Assembly (NCBI GenBank): GCA_030762175.1
Contig: CM060833.1
Span: forward strand, 70,074,001 to 70,138,000
Length of the DNA: 64,000 nucleotides
Direction of reading: 5' to 3'
Source of the DNA: Metallyticus violacea
Taxonomy: Eukaryota; Arthropoda; Insecta; Mantodea; Metallyticidae
Shown here: one piece after another, positions 1 through 11,490 of the stretch
Numbering within the stretch: the first letter of the stretch is position 1
How the letters are laid out: each line of letters begins with the position of its first letter
Notes under the pieces: model-generated
Database searches by the model: none
Seen by the model: only the letters and a program-made list of their open reading frames with translations
What the model was told of the DNA's origin: nothing
Translations under genes and position numbers: made by a program

Positions 1-704
1 TCTCCCCCTCTTCATTATGGCCATTAACCTCCGTTTTCGGGTCTTCTGTAGAAATATTCCCAAATGGTGTATCTTTATTTGTTTAAGACTGTACAAATAT
101 ATAATAATTATATCGTCGATCTATTTAACATTTTGAAGTTATTCCCCGGAGTCCCTAAGATTGCTGACTTAAGTTTTGCCCATGGTGCTATTACAAAGGC
201 CCCTTTAGTTTAAAAAGGTCGGTATTTTGCATTATTTGGTTTGTAACACTTTATTTAGGCCACTCTATATATAAATCATATAGGGTGGCTATATCATCAG
301 TCTTTTAAATAATTATCGTTTACTTTAGTGATTATTGCATTCTTTTAAGTTTTCAGGCTATTATTATTTTAATTGTGTTAACTATTAATACGTTTAACGA
401 CTATGTATTAGTGTATAATACTATTTTATATGAAATATTTCTCAGTGTTTGCACACATATGGTAAATTATCTTAAGACAATTCAGCAAATTTCCTCCATT
501 CCTCAGTCTAGCATGTTTCAACATGGGAATTCTTTTAAATGGTTTACATATATTCAAATGAGATGGTAGATAGAAATAAAGGTTTTACGTAACATATTTC
601 TAAAATGAAATATCTCAGTTAATTAGTATGCCATATTTCATTTCTGGCAAATCATATGTAGCTCATAAGCTGGTACCTGAAATGATCTACATTTTAGGAA
701 CATT

Positions 705-706
<2 letters not shown>
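1..706. other. AT-rich sequence, nothing recognised
   Basis: No coding frame with family motifs, no repeat ends and no RNA-like structure are visible. The short open frame near 375-569 has no recognisable composition or motif and is treated as chance. Confidence 0.6.

Positions 707-742
<36 letters not shown>
707..742. repeat. (GA)n microsatellite
   Basis: An uninterrupted GA dinucleotide run of about 36 bp directly visible in the sequence. It lies in otherwise unremarkable AT-rich DNA. Confidence 0.97.
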
Positions 743-744
<2 letters not shown>

Positions 745-2283
745 GTTACATAGCTCCTTCTTCTTCAGTCAGTATTAGTAATGAGCTTTGAAAGCAGGAA
801 CTCTGCTATTCTTAACCCCCAGCCTATTGCAAACATTGAAAGAGACACAGAGGACTGCTTTATAAGTGTGCAGCATATTTTGCAAAACCAGACAGCTGGA
901 CATAAAAAGACGGGAAATAAAATTCTAGCAGCTCTCATAAATATGTTCCAAGCATACTAATTATATCCACCTTTTTAAGTTGACGAATAGACATTTCATT
1001 TTTATAAAAACACCTTTAGTGCGAGCAACTCATTTAAAGCGGATTCTACATCGTTGATTTAGTAAGAAAGAAAGCTGGTATAAACCTAACGAAAGGGCTG
1101 CAAGCATGGGAAAATAAAAAATAAATTTTAATGAGATCATTAGCTTCTCTTTGATTACACTTCAACACTCTGCAAATTAGATTCACTCGGTTCGTTAAAG
1201 AAGGAAAGCTTGTAATAAATACTTGTAGATTATCTGAGATGGGAAAAACTCAAATAAGAATGTAACAAAATACTTTTATAGCAAATTAGCCAAGAATGAT
1301 AATGCAAATACGAATGTGTAAAGCACCAGATTTAACAACAGTTTTCCTTACAGACTGTAATATGTTTTAAAATGTAAGAGGAGGTATTGGAACAACTGAC
1401 TTGAGAAAAGTTTCAGTTTGATAAGTGGTTACTTCATATTTGGTATTTGGTTTTATATTCTGAATTTTTAATGTAATCGTGTAAAATAACTTTTTGACTT
1501 GGTTAAGCATAAGTTTGGTCCAATTGTACAGTGCCATTCAACTCACATTTTCAGGCCAGTTTTGTGACACCTATAATTTATAACTCACATGACGTAATCG
1601 TCATCGACAGAAGTATTAGTGTTTGCAATGTGACGTTGAGTTGAAGCGGATAATGACGTCTACCGATACGAGGGAGGAGAAAGTACAGGCACTATGGCGG
1701 GTCCCGCGGCAGCCAAGGCAATATAATAAGGAATGAAAAGCTGTGTTTATAATCGTATCAAACGGTTATAATGAACCAGACTACAAACATGATTGAAAAT
1801 CGACAAGTTACATTGGAAAGTTTTACAAGTAAAATTAAAGTAAAGAGAGAAATATCATAATGTTGCGCAACTGCTTAAGTAGGTGGTGAACTCGTGTTTT
1901 TATTTACTGGTCAAATTTTCCAAATTTTGCCCACATGTACAGAAGAATAGTTTGCTAAATATATCTATTGCAAGTAGGTACCATCGCTCGAAACGCTTTT
2001 GCTTTCATTTTTACAATATTTGTTATAAACACATAATATATACACACTTGAACCCTATAAAAAGCTTCGAAGATAAATTATTTTATGCTTAATATAACAA
2101 CTGAAACAAAAGAAGGTGACTGCAGCGACGAGAGAACAATGGGCACACCCTAAAGCTGACATTTACTGTTTTATAATACATCGACTCGCCTATTTAAAGA
2201 ATCTGTGCATACACGAGTTACGAGTACATATTCCCTGGAATCTTCTCTGTTCTACTCACCTCCCTAATTCCTGCTTTATGGTA
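743..2283. other. intergenic or intronic, nothing recognised
   Basis: No gene or mobile element is recognised. Positions 1640-1725 are more GC-rich than their surroundings but are not open and match no repeat seen elsewhere in the window. Confidence 0.5.
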
Positions 2284-2364
2284 CTTGCAGAGTCAAAAAG
2301 AAACCGAACGTGCGCAGAAACTTTTATACAGCGAAATTGGAAACTTTTACACAATACATCTTCA

Positions 2365-2706
2365 AAGTAAACCCTTCATAGTGACACACTTCTGCCAGTG
2401 TTTGAATTACTCCTCGAAACAGGCAGGCAATACATTTTTTGTCACTTTCCGCAAAGCGTACGTTGCAGACACCTTCACCGCTTCGGCCGAAGCGAACCTC
2501 CGCCCCTTGAGCAAGTTTTTTACTTTCGAAAACAGGCAGTAATCAGCAGGAGCAAGATCGATGAGCTGGAGCAAGAACAACAGAAATGTTGTTACGCTTA
2601 GCAAAGAAATTCGCTCACTTTGAGTGTCATTGTCAAAATGCAGAGTGCAATTCTTTCCTTGCCACAAATGAGGCCTTTTTCGTCGCACTGAATAACGAAG
2701 ACACAT
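2365..2706 (-). pseudogene. mariner transposase C-terminal remnant
   Basis: Read on the minus strand the frame gives LHFDNDTQSE, matching the second catalytic Asp block (HDN) of mariner transposases. It is followed by DLAPADYCLFSKVKNLLKGR, the third catalytic Asp block, and then a degraded C-terminus resembling the usual W..C/A..G ending. A frameshift separates the two blocks and a stop falls just after FEE. The N-terminal helix-turn-helix region is absent. It belongs to the older element that hosts the mariner at 2848-4128 and differs clearly from that copy in sequence. It cannot encode an active enzyme. Confidence 0.75.
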
Positions 2707-2847
2707 AAGAATGGCAACATACTTTCTCTTATTGGCAGTTCGACCTTCAGGAAAGAACTCTAAATGCTATATTAGTCACAACTGCTACTGAACTGCCACA
2801 GTCTGTTGTAATATATTGCACTACACGAAGGTAAGGTTGCCTATGTA

Positions 2848-4128
2848 TGAGGGTAGGTTCATAAGTTTCCGGCCTAACCATTTTCTACATATGATAAAGA
2901 TAAAAATTATATTTTACTTTTCAATATAGTTACCCTTTATTGCAATACACTTCTCACATATTAGAATTAACATTTCAACCCCCCCTCCCCCAAATAGTCA
3001 GAAGTCTTTTCTGCGAAATGGGCATAAACAGCAACCATCACTTCTTCGTCACACTTAAATTTCCTTCCTCGAAGTTTCTTCTTGAGTTTTGAGAAGAGGA
3101 AATAGTCACTGGGAGTTAGATCTGGGCTGTAAGGTGGATTGTCGATCTCCTTCAAGTCACATTTCTTCACAGCTTCTTTTGCAACAAGAGCTGTGTGTAC
3201 AGGCGTGTTGTCGTGAAGAAGGCGCACAGCACGACCCGGCTTACCTCGCCCTCTTTTATGGAAGCACGTAGTCTGTGCATTAGGTCAGCATAGTGCTTCC
3301 CCATTTACTGTGGTGTTCCTCTCCTTGAAGTCAATGAAGAGTATTCCTTCACAGTCCCAAAAGATTGTGGCCATGGGTTTCTTTGTTGACTGGGTGACCT
3401 TGGACTTTAGAGGCGATGCTTCGCCAGGTTTACGCCACTCCATTGCTTCTCTTTTGGACAAGGTATCATAGTAGAGGACCACAGTTTTATCTCCTGTAAC
3501 AATGGTTTGTAGAACTTCTCTCTCGTTGCCACGGCAGAGGTCCAAAAATGTCTGACAACAGATGACTCGTTGCTGCTTTTGAACTGAGGAAAGAAGTCTA
3601 GGCACCCATGTTGCACTAACCTTATTTACATATAAATGTTCGTGAATAATTCGAAGAACTGTTATTATAGAAAGGCCCAACCTTGTTGCTATTTCTGTAA
3701 CTTTGAGCCGCCGGTTTTCCACAATTTCTACTTCCACAAGAGCTATGTTTTCAGGAGTGAGCATCTCTAAGCGCCGACCTGCACGCTGTTCGTCTTCAAT
3801 ACTTTCTCGACCCATTCGAAAGTTTGGCCCATTCTTTTACGGTAGAATATTATGGGGATACTTCCCCATATACACCGTCCAATCCTGTTTAATTTCATTT
3901 GGATTAAGTCCTCCTTTTGTGAAGAACTTAATAACAGCTCTAAATTCCATGTCTCAATCTTGTACATATAGCCTTGTTTATGCAATTATATCTGAACAAC
4001 TGAACACAGCGGAGCGGAAGTTGCAGCTGCAATTATTTACTTAACAGATAAGGTATGACACCAGATAAGGGTTTCGTGAAGACCATAATCCTTATCGGCG
4101 AAACCGGAAACTTTTGGACCTACCCTCG
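2848..4128 (-). mobile_element. complete mariner transposon, 1281 bp, with terminal repeats and TA target duplication
   Basis: The left terminal repeat starts TGAGGGTAGGTTCATAAG. The right end, read inward on the minus strand, is CGAGGGTAGGTCCAAAAG, and both continue with TTTCCGG. Each end is bordered by TA (2846-2847 and 4129-4130), the mariner target duplication. The length matches the roughly 1.3 kb typical of mariner. It carries a transposase gene on the minus strand disrupted by frameshifts. Boundaries are exact to within a base or two. Confidence 0.93.
2967..3950 (-). pseudogene. mariner transposase pseudogene (DD34D type)
   Basis: The frame starts at the ATG complementary to 3948-3950 (MEFRAVIKFF), which fits the first helix-turn-helix. 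A frameshift and an in-frame stop follow near 3840-3865. The frame resumes as FRMGRESIEDEQRAGR, then a second helix-turn-helix (about 3620-3780). The three acidic catalytic residues are all recognisable: TGDK, HDNTPVH and PDLTPSDYF, with 34 residues between the second and third, the classic mariner spacing. At least two further frameshifts lie between 3227 and 3300, around YADLMHRLRASIKEG. The gene ends at 2967. All catalytic positions survive but the reading frame does not, so the copy is dead. Confidence 0.92.
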
Positions 4129-4174
4129 TAGTACGGTGCAGGCAGGCAAATTTCGTTTCTTTTTGACTGTGCTA

Positions 4175-5471
4175 TAGTGTTGCATGAGCATGTCAGCATC
4201 CTCTTTACGCTTTGTGAATTAGTTTTCTATCTATCCGTGAAGAACTTGACGCTTACTATGGTATCCAGCAATGTTTAGAACGTACTTTACTGCAGCTAAT
4301 TTTCAAAGACTGTAAATTTAAATAGATATCCTTACACGGCAAACAACTGTCTAGAAACTAACTAAATATCATTACTATGAAAACCATTGACAGCATATGC
4401 GTAAAACGTTCATTACAGGCAGCGGGGTAGGGAGAGCGGGCTCTGTTTTTTAGTTCAGTGGTTGCATTTAATTAATAAAACTTAATGGTTTTAAGTTACA
4501 TTGTCATCACATGGCTTACATATGTAATTCAATTCAAATATCCTTTCTTACGCTGTCTCGTCTGCTATTATTTTAGTTGTTGATGTTGATTTATAAACCC
4601 TAAAGTATTTTATCAAATTACATTCCACATTTTAACAAACAAAATTAATTTTTCTCTTTTTCTTTTTATTTACTTAGAAAGAACCACCAGTAGATTACTT
4701 TTTATATTATTTCATACAACTATACAGCATTAATTTAATTTTAATTTCGAGAAAAGTTCATTTCTAACTGTGTGTGCAAAGATAATCCATTGTTCAAACA
4801 ATTATTGAATGCATTTTCTCTACGTCCTAAACTCTTTTAATTAGTCAACTCTCTTTGTTGTACACTTCTGTTATGCTAATACTATCAATAATATGTTATA
4901 CTAGGGGAATAGCCACTGCATTCTAAAATGGATGTGGTTTATAAACTCTTTGATTTTGAATCGCGCGAACTAGCACGAATTTCTCTAGAGATAGAATACT
5001 TTTTTTTTTACTCCTTTCTTTATCTAAAGCCCACGAATGCTTCAATAACTTTGGAAGTCTAGAAACTCCTGCTGTTTCAACAAAGTGTTTTAATTAACTT
5101 ATCTTTATATTCAGTTTATTACTAAAACTTACTAACGCTAGCCTTCAAATACGTTATGAATCGGGTATAGGAATGTAATGTTGTGTTTTATTTTCAGAGC
5201 CCAGTACAAAATATACCTTTACAAACGTTTCGCTTCTAAGTGAGAAAACAAGTGAAGAACTATAACGAATTCCTGAGCGACATATATTTTTTCTAAATTT
5301 ATAAGCTAAAGACAAGAATAAATCAACTTCACTATTGAGGCGTTTAAGCAATGCATTTTAAAATAAGTTTATCTATAAATTTGTTCGTACGATACAAATA
5401 TTTTAACAAGTTTAACAAGATAACCGAAATCTGTCTCAATTATTTTTATCTTTCAAATTGTAATTTTAAAA
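4175..5471. other. AT-rich sequence, nothing recognised
   Basis: No element ends, coding motifs or repeats seen elsewhere in the window were recognised here. The short minus-strand frame at 5154-5351 looks like chance. Confidence 0.5.
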
Positions 5472-5858
5472 TTAATGCTGTATATTATTTGATTTGTTGA
5501 TTTTGTTAGACTGTATATAGGTATTCGCCGCTCGGCTAAGTTTGTATGCCTTCTTGCCCCGCACGGTACTTTGTCTTCCTCTTGAATCTTCCATATTTTC
5601 CTTCTTTATCTTACCGCTGGGTAGTGCCATAATTTCATACTGCTTTTCTATATCGCTATACTTCTTAGTACATAGGCAGTCGGCTCTCGTCTTTAGTTTG
5701 ACTCCGGGCTTGTCTTTGCTGGAGGCTATCGTCTTTCTATATGTAAATTCATGTTCCATTTTCGTGCACTGATGTCCTTCAGCAAGGTTTACCCACAAAA
5801 AAACTATAAAATTTGGTGAGTTTGGAGCCTGATTCATTTTGTGATGAGAAAATGACAT
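5472..5858 (-). CDS. unrecognised open frame, 128 aa
   Basis: This is a 128-codon minus-strand frame starting at a Met. It is rich in Lys, Ser and Asn, and no domain, signal peptide or membrane segment is evident. The part from about 5540 to 5790 is clearly more GC-rich than the flanks, which is the only coding-like sign. No splice signals or family resemblance were seen. It could be a fragment of an unknown transposon, an exon with over-extended ends, or chance. Confidence 0.15.
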   Translation of the reverse strand: MSFSHHKMNQAPNSPNFIVFLWVNLAEGHQCTKMEHEFTYRKTIASSKDKPGVKLKTRADCLCTKKYSDIEKQYEIMALPSGKIKKENMEDSRGRQSTVRGKKAYKLSRAANTYIQSNKINKSNNIQH

Positions 5859-7103
5859 TCACAATATTTTTCACTGTCTTGAAGTAAAGTTTTAACTGTA
5901 ATACATTGAATCGTGTGAAGGATTTTAGCTTTGTTCACAATTATTATGTACTATATTGGAGCCGTTTTATTATTCCACCCTCGTTTTGTAATATGGGAAA
6001 GATTTGTAAGATAATTTTATACGTTAACTACTTGATGTGATTATTTTGAGTTACTTTTACCACCTCTAATGTACGAAAAGTATGTAATTGTTAAATTCTA
6101 TTAAGGTATTACACATCATATTTAGTACTTGAATTTATGAGAATTGAATTATCATATAAAGTGCCTTGTCTCATAAATAAGGATTGAAAGGTCGACATTA
6201 ATTAATTAAAAATAACAGTAAATTTCATTGTTGAGTGAAGAAATTTATTTACTGTATTTGAATTACCATGTCATATGCTTAAAGTCTAAAGTTTTGGTTT
6301 CTATTTTCAGATACGTATACAAATACAAAAGTATTTACTAATATTTGCTCTGTCAAAAAGGATAGAGCAATGATGGATAAAAAAAACTTTTTAAAGTACG
6401 TCAATTATTAAGGATGGAACGTTTTAAAATAATAACACTTTTGGTAAATGAACATTATTAAGAACTCGAAATTGCCTCTATGTCAAATTTTTTATTTTCA
6501 TGGTTATTTATTATTTTATAAATTACATAGATACAAAAAGTCCAACTTCAATTGCAGATATTGCTTATAATTCATTAAAAGTGAAAATATAACATAGTTG
6601 CTATATAAAATATGTAAATTAGAAGATCCAAAATAGATAAAAGAAAGTGATAATAACAAACAAGTCGCTAAAATGTTTCTACAATAAATTTGTAAAAACA
6701 ATAAAATATTTAATTGAAGCAATTCTTTATTAGCAAGGGTGTTGCAAACTTGCAGAATAAGTTTTCTATTACATCCATTATACAAAAAGAATTAAACAAA
6801 GAAATCAAAATAAACATTTTTAAAGTGGTGGTGATTGCAGCTAAAGCAAAAATCTAAATAAAGCAAATATTTAATTAAAGCCCATGCGCCCTCAATTTAT
6901 TGTTTACCCTGAGGACTGAAATAACTAACTTGAAAACTATGACATAATATTTCTACATAAATTATCCGTAAGAGTTCTTGATATTCGTTTTAAGTAATTA
7001 TTACATTAAGTTCAAATACAAAAGAAGTTAACTTTTTATTTCTATGGAGCATTTCAACTGACAATTTCTTGGTAAACTACTTTTATTATTATGATTTTAT
7101 ATA
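5859..7103. other. AT-rich sequence, nothing recognised
   Basis: Very AT-rich DNA with poly-A/T stretches and no recognisable gene or repeat end. Confidence 0.5.
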
Positions 7104-7325
7104 AGGACGCTCTTTAATTTTTTTTTTTTTGTCTAAGCGTCGATTCAATACAGGACGTGAAACAGCTGATAAATCTACATTTCATACTAACTGGCTTACT
7201 TCCCTTCAGAAGCCAAACTTTAAGTTGTTTTACACCCTAAAAACAATTCATGGCCCCGGTCAGGTTTGAATCCGCATCCTTCGGACTATGAAGCAAGTAT
7301 GATCCACCAGACCACCAGGATCAGC
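7104..7325 (-). repeat. SINE-B, diverged copy
   Basis: Read on the minus strand this begins with a tRNA-like head (a degenerate A box GATCCTGGTGGTCTGGTGGAT, then a box-B-like GGATTCAAACC). It ends with the family tail complementary to GGACGCTCTTTAA. The middle matches the copies at 40866-41127 and 41760-42046 only in patches. A poly-T run has expanded in the tail near 7118. It is an old, degraded insertion with no visible target duplication. Confidence 0.7.
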
Positions 7326-8395
7326 TTTTTTAAACTCTTAAAACATATACTCTCATATTATATACAAAATATTTGCCTGTTTTAAGCATGAAAAATAGTA
7401 AATAATATTAAAATATTAACTTTATACTATCATTTTTTTAAAGTAAGCCATTGAAGCACTTGACAGTTCAAACTAAACAAAATCTCATTAAGAAGAAAGT
7501 TTTAAATAAAGTTGTCAAAATGCGCTCACTGTTTATTAACCTTTAGTGATTATGAAGGTGTGTTAGCTTTCAAATGACCTGAAAACGCATATGGAGTTTA
7601 ATGTCTCAAATATTGATTTTACGAAATATATGCTGGTTATGATTTTTTTCAATATGAACATAAAAAGCTTTCATGAAATGTACGTTGTAGTATGTTGTTG
7701 ATGACTTGGCTATATGCCAAACCATCGAGCATCTTGAATGTCATACTTCAGTGGGTAGAGAGCTTAATCTCTCCTTGGAAATTGAGTATCTGATGGTAAT
7801 GCCTACTCAGACATCATTTGTCATTTTAACTGTCATGGAGATGTCTGCAATAGCACGGGAAATTAAATAGAAGAAAAATTGTCAAGGAATATCAGGGACT
7901 GGAAAACTCCTGAACTAGCAATGCTAATGTTATTTCATAAAACGCGATTTTCAACTGTCTTTGCATGAAATGTATATTGTTGTTGACTTTAATATTCATT
8001 TTAAGGGAAATTAGTTAATAAGTGACTTCTACACGAATTGTCCATGTAGATGGAAAATGAGTCGTTTACAACGGCGGGTTCTCCATTTTGGGAAAGTGGG
8101 GAACTCGTAAACCTAATAATGACTGGATTTAGCAGCTCTTCAACATAATGAGTAAATCATTTTATATACACAACTACAGACAAGTTCCTTTATGTGTTTT
8201 TATGCTCAGATAATTTGATGCAACTAAAAGTGAACAATTCTAGTTGAATTGTTTCCCATTAATGAGCCATTTTAAATGAAATTACAGGAAAAGAAAAGTG
8301 GATATCAGAAAATTATCCTTTTACAGGAAAACGATTTAAGTTCTGAGTTTTGAAAACATATTTTGTTTTAAATATATGAAATACTTTTTAGTATC
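7326..8395. other. AT-rich sequence, nothing recognised
   Basis: No gene or mobile element is recognised. No open frame with family motifs occurs on either strand. Confidence 0.5.
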
Positions 8396-8407
8396 ACAAT
8401 GTTTCTC

Positions 8408-8707
8408 ACCGCCACGGGTGGCCGTGGTCGTTAAGGCGCGGACTCGTGAGCGGGAGGTCTGCGGTTCGAATCCCGCCAGGACCGTCCTCCCAGACTGGGT
8501 TTTTTTCCAGGTTTTCCTCAGTCTTCATAACTGGCAAATGCCGGGGAGGTACCTAAACTTAGGCCTGGAACGCTTCCTTCCTTAAAAAAAAAAAAAATAT
8601 CCTTTCCCAATTTATCATTTCATCTCATGTATCATCAGTGTCCACCGCCTGTGGTGCCTCAGTAGTAAAAACGGGCGTTAAACACTACTCAAAAAAAAAA
8701 AAAAAAA
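8408..8707 (+). repeat. SINE-A, full-length tRNA-derived retroposon with 12-bp target duplication
   Basis: The head resembles a tRNA-Ser/Leu gene: an A box in GTGGCCGTGGTCGTTAAGG and a B box GGTTCGAATCC, the two internal RNA polymerase III promoter elements. A family-specific body follows, containing CTTAGGCCTGGAACG and a late GTAGTAAAAACGGGCGTTAA segment. The copy ends in poly-A. The insertion is bounded by a perfect 12-bp direct repeat ACAATGTTTCTC at 8396-8407 and 8708-8719. This makes it the best-defined copy and fixes the family's ends. SINEs carry no gene and depend on a partner LINE for movement. Confidence 0.93.
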
Positions 8708-8935
8708 ACAATGTTTCTCTTATGTTCTCTATTAACTAACCAAACTTGAAATAAAATTAATAAAATAATTAAAACTGCAGTAATACGTGTATTGTATAAA
8801 AATGACGAAGGAAGAACTTCAATTTCAATTCTTTTCTTAAACAGTTATAATATTCCTTAGTATAATACATGCAAGAGCTAAACTACTATATTATTATTGT
8901 TATTGTTTTTGTATTTTCACTCTTTTTGGGGGGGC

Positions 8936-9196
8936 TACCACCACGGTAGCCGAGGTCATTAAGGCGCGGATCATTAGCGGGAGGTCGTGGGTTCCATCCC
9001 AGCCAGGACCGCTCTCCCTGGCTGAGGGTTTTTCAGGTTTTTCTCAGTTCTCATAAATGGCATATGCCGAGGAGGTACCCATAACTTATGCCTGGAACGT
9101 TTCCTTCCTTAAAAAAAACTCCCAATTTATAGTTTCAACTCAAGTATCATCAGTGTCTACTGGCGTGATGGCCGAGTTGTAAAAACGGGTGCAGAA
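8936..9196 (+). repeat. SINE-A, second copy
   Basis: It has the same tRNA-like head as the copy 500 bp upstream (GGTAGCCGAGGTCATTAAGG), a mutated B box and the CTTATGCCTGGAACG body. The terminal segment has diverged and the poly-A tail is lost. It lies in the same orientation as the first copy. No convincing target duplication was found, so it is probably older. Confidence 0.88.
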
Positions 9197-10320
9197 TTTC
9201 TTCAGTTGATAAATCAGTACATGTTTTTTTTTTTTATAACTGGGACGGAATTTAAAAGATATAAAAATAATTAAATCAAATAAGTCTATTTTATCTTATT
9301 ATTTCATAGTTACCTGAAATGAGATTCTAAAAGCAAATGAATCAAGAAATAACATGACATGAAATTTGGCATATCTTCGTTTTGACAGAGACACTGTTGC
9401 TGAATTTCTTGCAAACGTTTTAAGCGCATGTTCATCTGTTGAACCCGATGAGTAACACTTTTTCAAAATTGCTTTTCTATTAGAATCTGGAACATATTCA
9501 AAGCATTTAAGTCTTTTAAAGTTAGAATTGCTGCCAGGCATGTTACTTTGAACGTTTAACTTTTTACTTACATAAGATATTATTCACGTTTTTTCTCTTT
9601 CTTTCCGTACTAGCCTTTTCTGTCGTTAGAAGACACTTTCCTGTATATTATTAACATATATTTATGTTAAATAACTTTGTCACGTGTCATAAGTACAAAT
9701 CTTGGTCTAATATTACCAAACTTGATTTCGCGGGCGAATAGTTTGTAAGATGTTTCTGTTATGCAGTAATACATTGCCAAATCTATTAATATGTCCCCTT
9801 CATTGTGCCAGCTATGCGCCCTCTCATAGCTTGTATAGGAAGGTTAATTTCTTGGAATCATGCGCCTTCGCCGGATGTTTGAATAGTGTTTTTGAATGCT
9901 TGTCACATTAGGTAATAATCGATTTTGATATTGATTTACCTGCCTATCCCTTGTACTCTTAAAGTGTAAATTAGTATTAGGGGAAGGAAAAAAAGAACAC
10001 ACACACACACACACACACAGTGGCATTAAACTCGCTGGATTACATAAATTTAGAAACAACTTTTCAAAAAACCTTTGATTGATTTATGTTATTGTGATGC
10101 AAATTATTTTAAAACATCTAAATAAATAAAATATGAAACAATGTAAGCTTCTGATTAGTGAAAGTAGTAATTTGAACAAATACTTGTCGCTAATTTCTAC
10201 AATTGTAGAACACATCTCGATATATTTTTTCTTTTATTGTGCTTTTCGATAGTAAGTTTGTTTAACCCTGTATTATTTAAATCGTTCTCTTATTTATGTA
10301 CTATTTTGCACCATGATACT
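9197..10320. other. AT-rich sequence with a (CA)n microsatellite
   Basis: Apart from the weak open frame at 9299-9541, the only distinct feature is a run of CA dinucleotides at about 9994-10018. The open frame that includes the (CA)n run is a repeat artefact. Confidence 0.6.
9299..9541 (-). CDS. unrecognised open frame ending at a splice-donor-like site
   Basis: This 80-codon minus-strand frame starts MPGSNSNFKRLKCFEY and is rich in Lys, Ser and Phe. Near its end the sequence reads TCATTTCAG followed by GTAACT, an acceptor-like tract abutting a donor-like hexamer at about 9312/9313. If the donor is used, the exon would end after FRISFQ. No domain or signal peptide is recognised. It may be an exon, a recursive-splice-like site, or a chance frame. 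Confidence 0.18.
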   Translation of the reverse strand: MPGSNSNFKRLKCFEYVPDSNRKAILKKCYSSGSTDEHALKTFARNSATVSLSKRRYAKFHVMLFLDSFAFRISFQVTMK

Positions 10321-10556
10321 CAAGATCGCGGTTTCAATTTCGGTCGAGGTCGATGAGTTTTTTCAGGCGAAAAAATTCTAAGTAAGGCTTCCTTCGGATG
10401 GGAAATAAAGCCGAGGGTCCTATGTCATATATTTATGGCACGTAAAAGAACCTCAAGCCTCTGAGCAAAAACTTATCGGTTATTTCATGTCCTGTATTGA
10501 ATGGAACGTTGATAATAGGAGATGTTAAAGATTGTTCATAAATAAACTAAATGAAC
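10321..10556 (+). repeat. SINE-B, copy lacking most of the tRNA-like head
   Basis: From about 10322 the sequence follows the SINE-B body: TCGAGGTCGATGAGTTTTTT, then TGGCTTCCTTCGG-like sequence, ACGTAAAAGAACCTCAAGCC, and the terminal ATTGAATGGAACG and AAATAAACTAAAT segments. The A box is missing or unrecognisable. It has the same orientation as 40866-41127. No target duplication was found. Confidence 0.82.
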
Positions 10557-11447
10557 AATGGCATGGTATAACATTTGTAGACTTTTTTTTTATTAGAATT
10601 AGTTAATCTCCACCAACAAAGATTTATTTATTCGTTTAGTTAAAGCTACAGACAATATCTACCACACCAACAGGAAAGAAAATCAAAGTGTAAATGTACA
10701 GTGTGTTCACACTCGCTTCAGCCTACGTTCAAAGTGGGAACTGAGCTATTATCACACGCTACACTATGTGCAGCTACGGCGGAAAGATACGGTCACAGTT
10801 ACTTTTTGTTCGGCTTGTTAAACAACCGACAGAAGATTTTATATGAAGTGAGAGGGAAAACTAATAAAGTACAACATTTAAATGCTGTACTCCAGTTGCT
10901 AGCGTGTGCAGTTGGATGTTTATTCCACAGGAAAATTTTACAAATCTTGCAATTTGAAAAATAACCGCAATATTGATTTAAAATTTATTACTCATGTGTT
11001 TTCTCTTTTTATTTATTTCTTCCTTTTTTTTCAATTTTAAGTAAGTCAGTACAAAATCGCACATTATAGCTCAATAGATCACTGTGGTATTATACGAGTT
11101 TACTAGCCTTTGTCATTTGTTATGTAATCATTTTTGTTTTCTTTCGAAGTGAGCTCTCATTTGACGAATAAGTGTCGCCATAATATAAGAATATTACGAA
11201 GAATCAACTGCAAAAGACAGTTTGCTAAGGTACAAGACAAGAATTCGTGAAACTGAATATTTAAAACAAGGCCTTCTTAAATGTTAGAACCCGTTTAATC
11301 AAAGACAAATATCTTTTGCTATTGGGTAAGGGAAAAGATGCCTAAAAACTGCTGTTCGGGAAAATTATGGTCATATAGAACACAATGTATTCATTGTGAT
11401 TACCGGATAATAATTTCTTATATTTTGAAGCAATTAATTGTCCAAAT

Positions 11448-11448
<1 letters not shown>
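10557..11448. other. nothing recognised
   Basis: A plus-strand 87-codon frame at 10701-10964 lies in slightly GC-richer DNA (10715-10810) but has no recognisable motif and no splice signals. It is not annotated as a gene. Confidence 0.45.

Positions 11449-11449
<1 letters not shown>

Positions 11450-11490
<41 letters not shown>

Larger units (their letters stand above)
2284..4174 (-). mobile_element. older mariner-like element, internally deleted and interrupted
   Basis: The outer ends form an inverted repeat. The left end (about 2284-2306) contains AGTCAAAAAGAAAC, and the same word appears on the opposite strand just inside 4174. Between them, 2365-2706 encodes the C-terminal part of a mariner transposase on the minus strand. 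The piece at 4131-4174 is only the other terminus. The younger mariner at 2848-4128 lies inside, flanked by TA on both sides. Without that insertion only about 600 bp remain, so the older copy had lost most of its transposase N-terminal half. The exact outer ends are uncertain by a few bases. The nesting is an inference from the two concentric inverted-repeat pairs. Confidence 0.65.

Noticed and set aside
3089..4044. Plus-strand open frames across the mariner
   Set aside because: They are shadows of the minus-strand transposase, whose catalytic motifs are clear.
8408..8485. tRNA gene-like sequence with A and B boxes
   Set aside because: It is the head of a dispersed ~300-bp SINE with target duplications, and the acceptor stem does not pair as in a functional tRNA. 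The same holds for the heads at 8936, 34569, 40866, 41960-42046 and 57370-57445.
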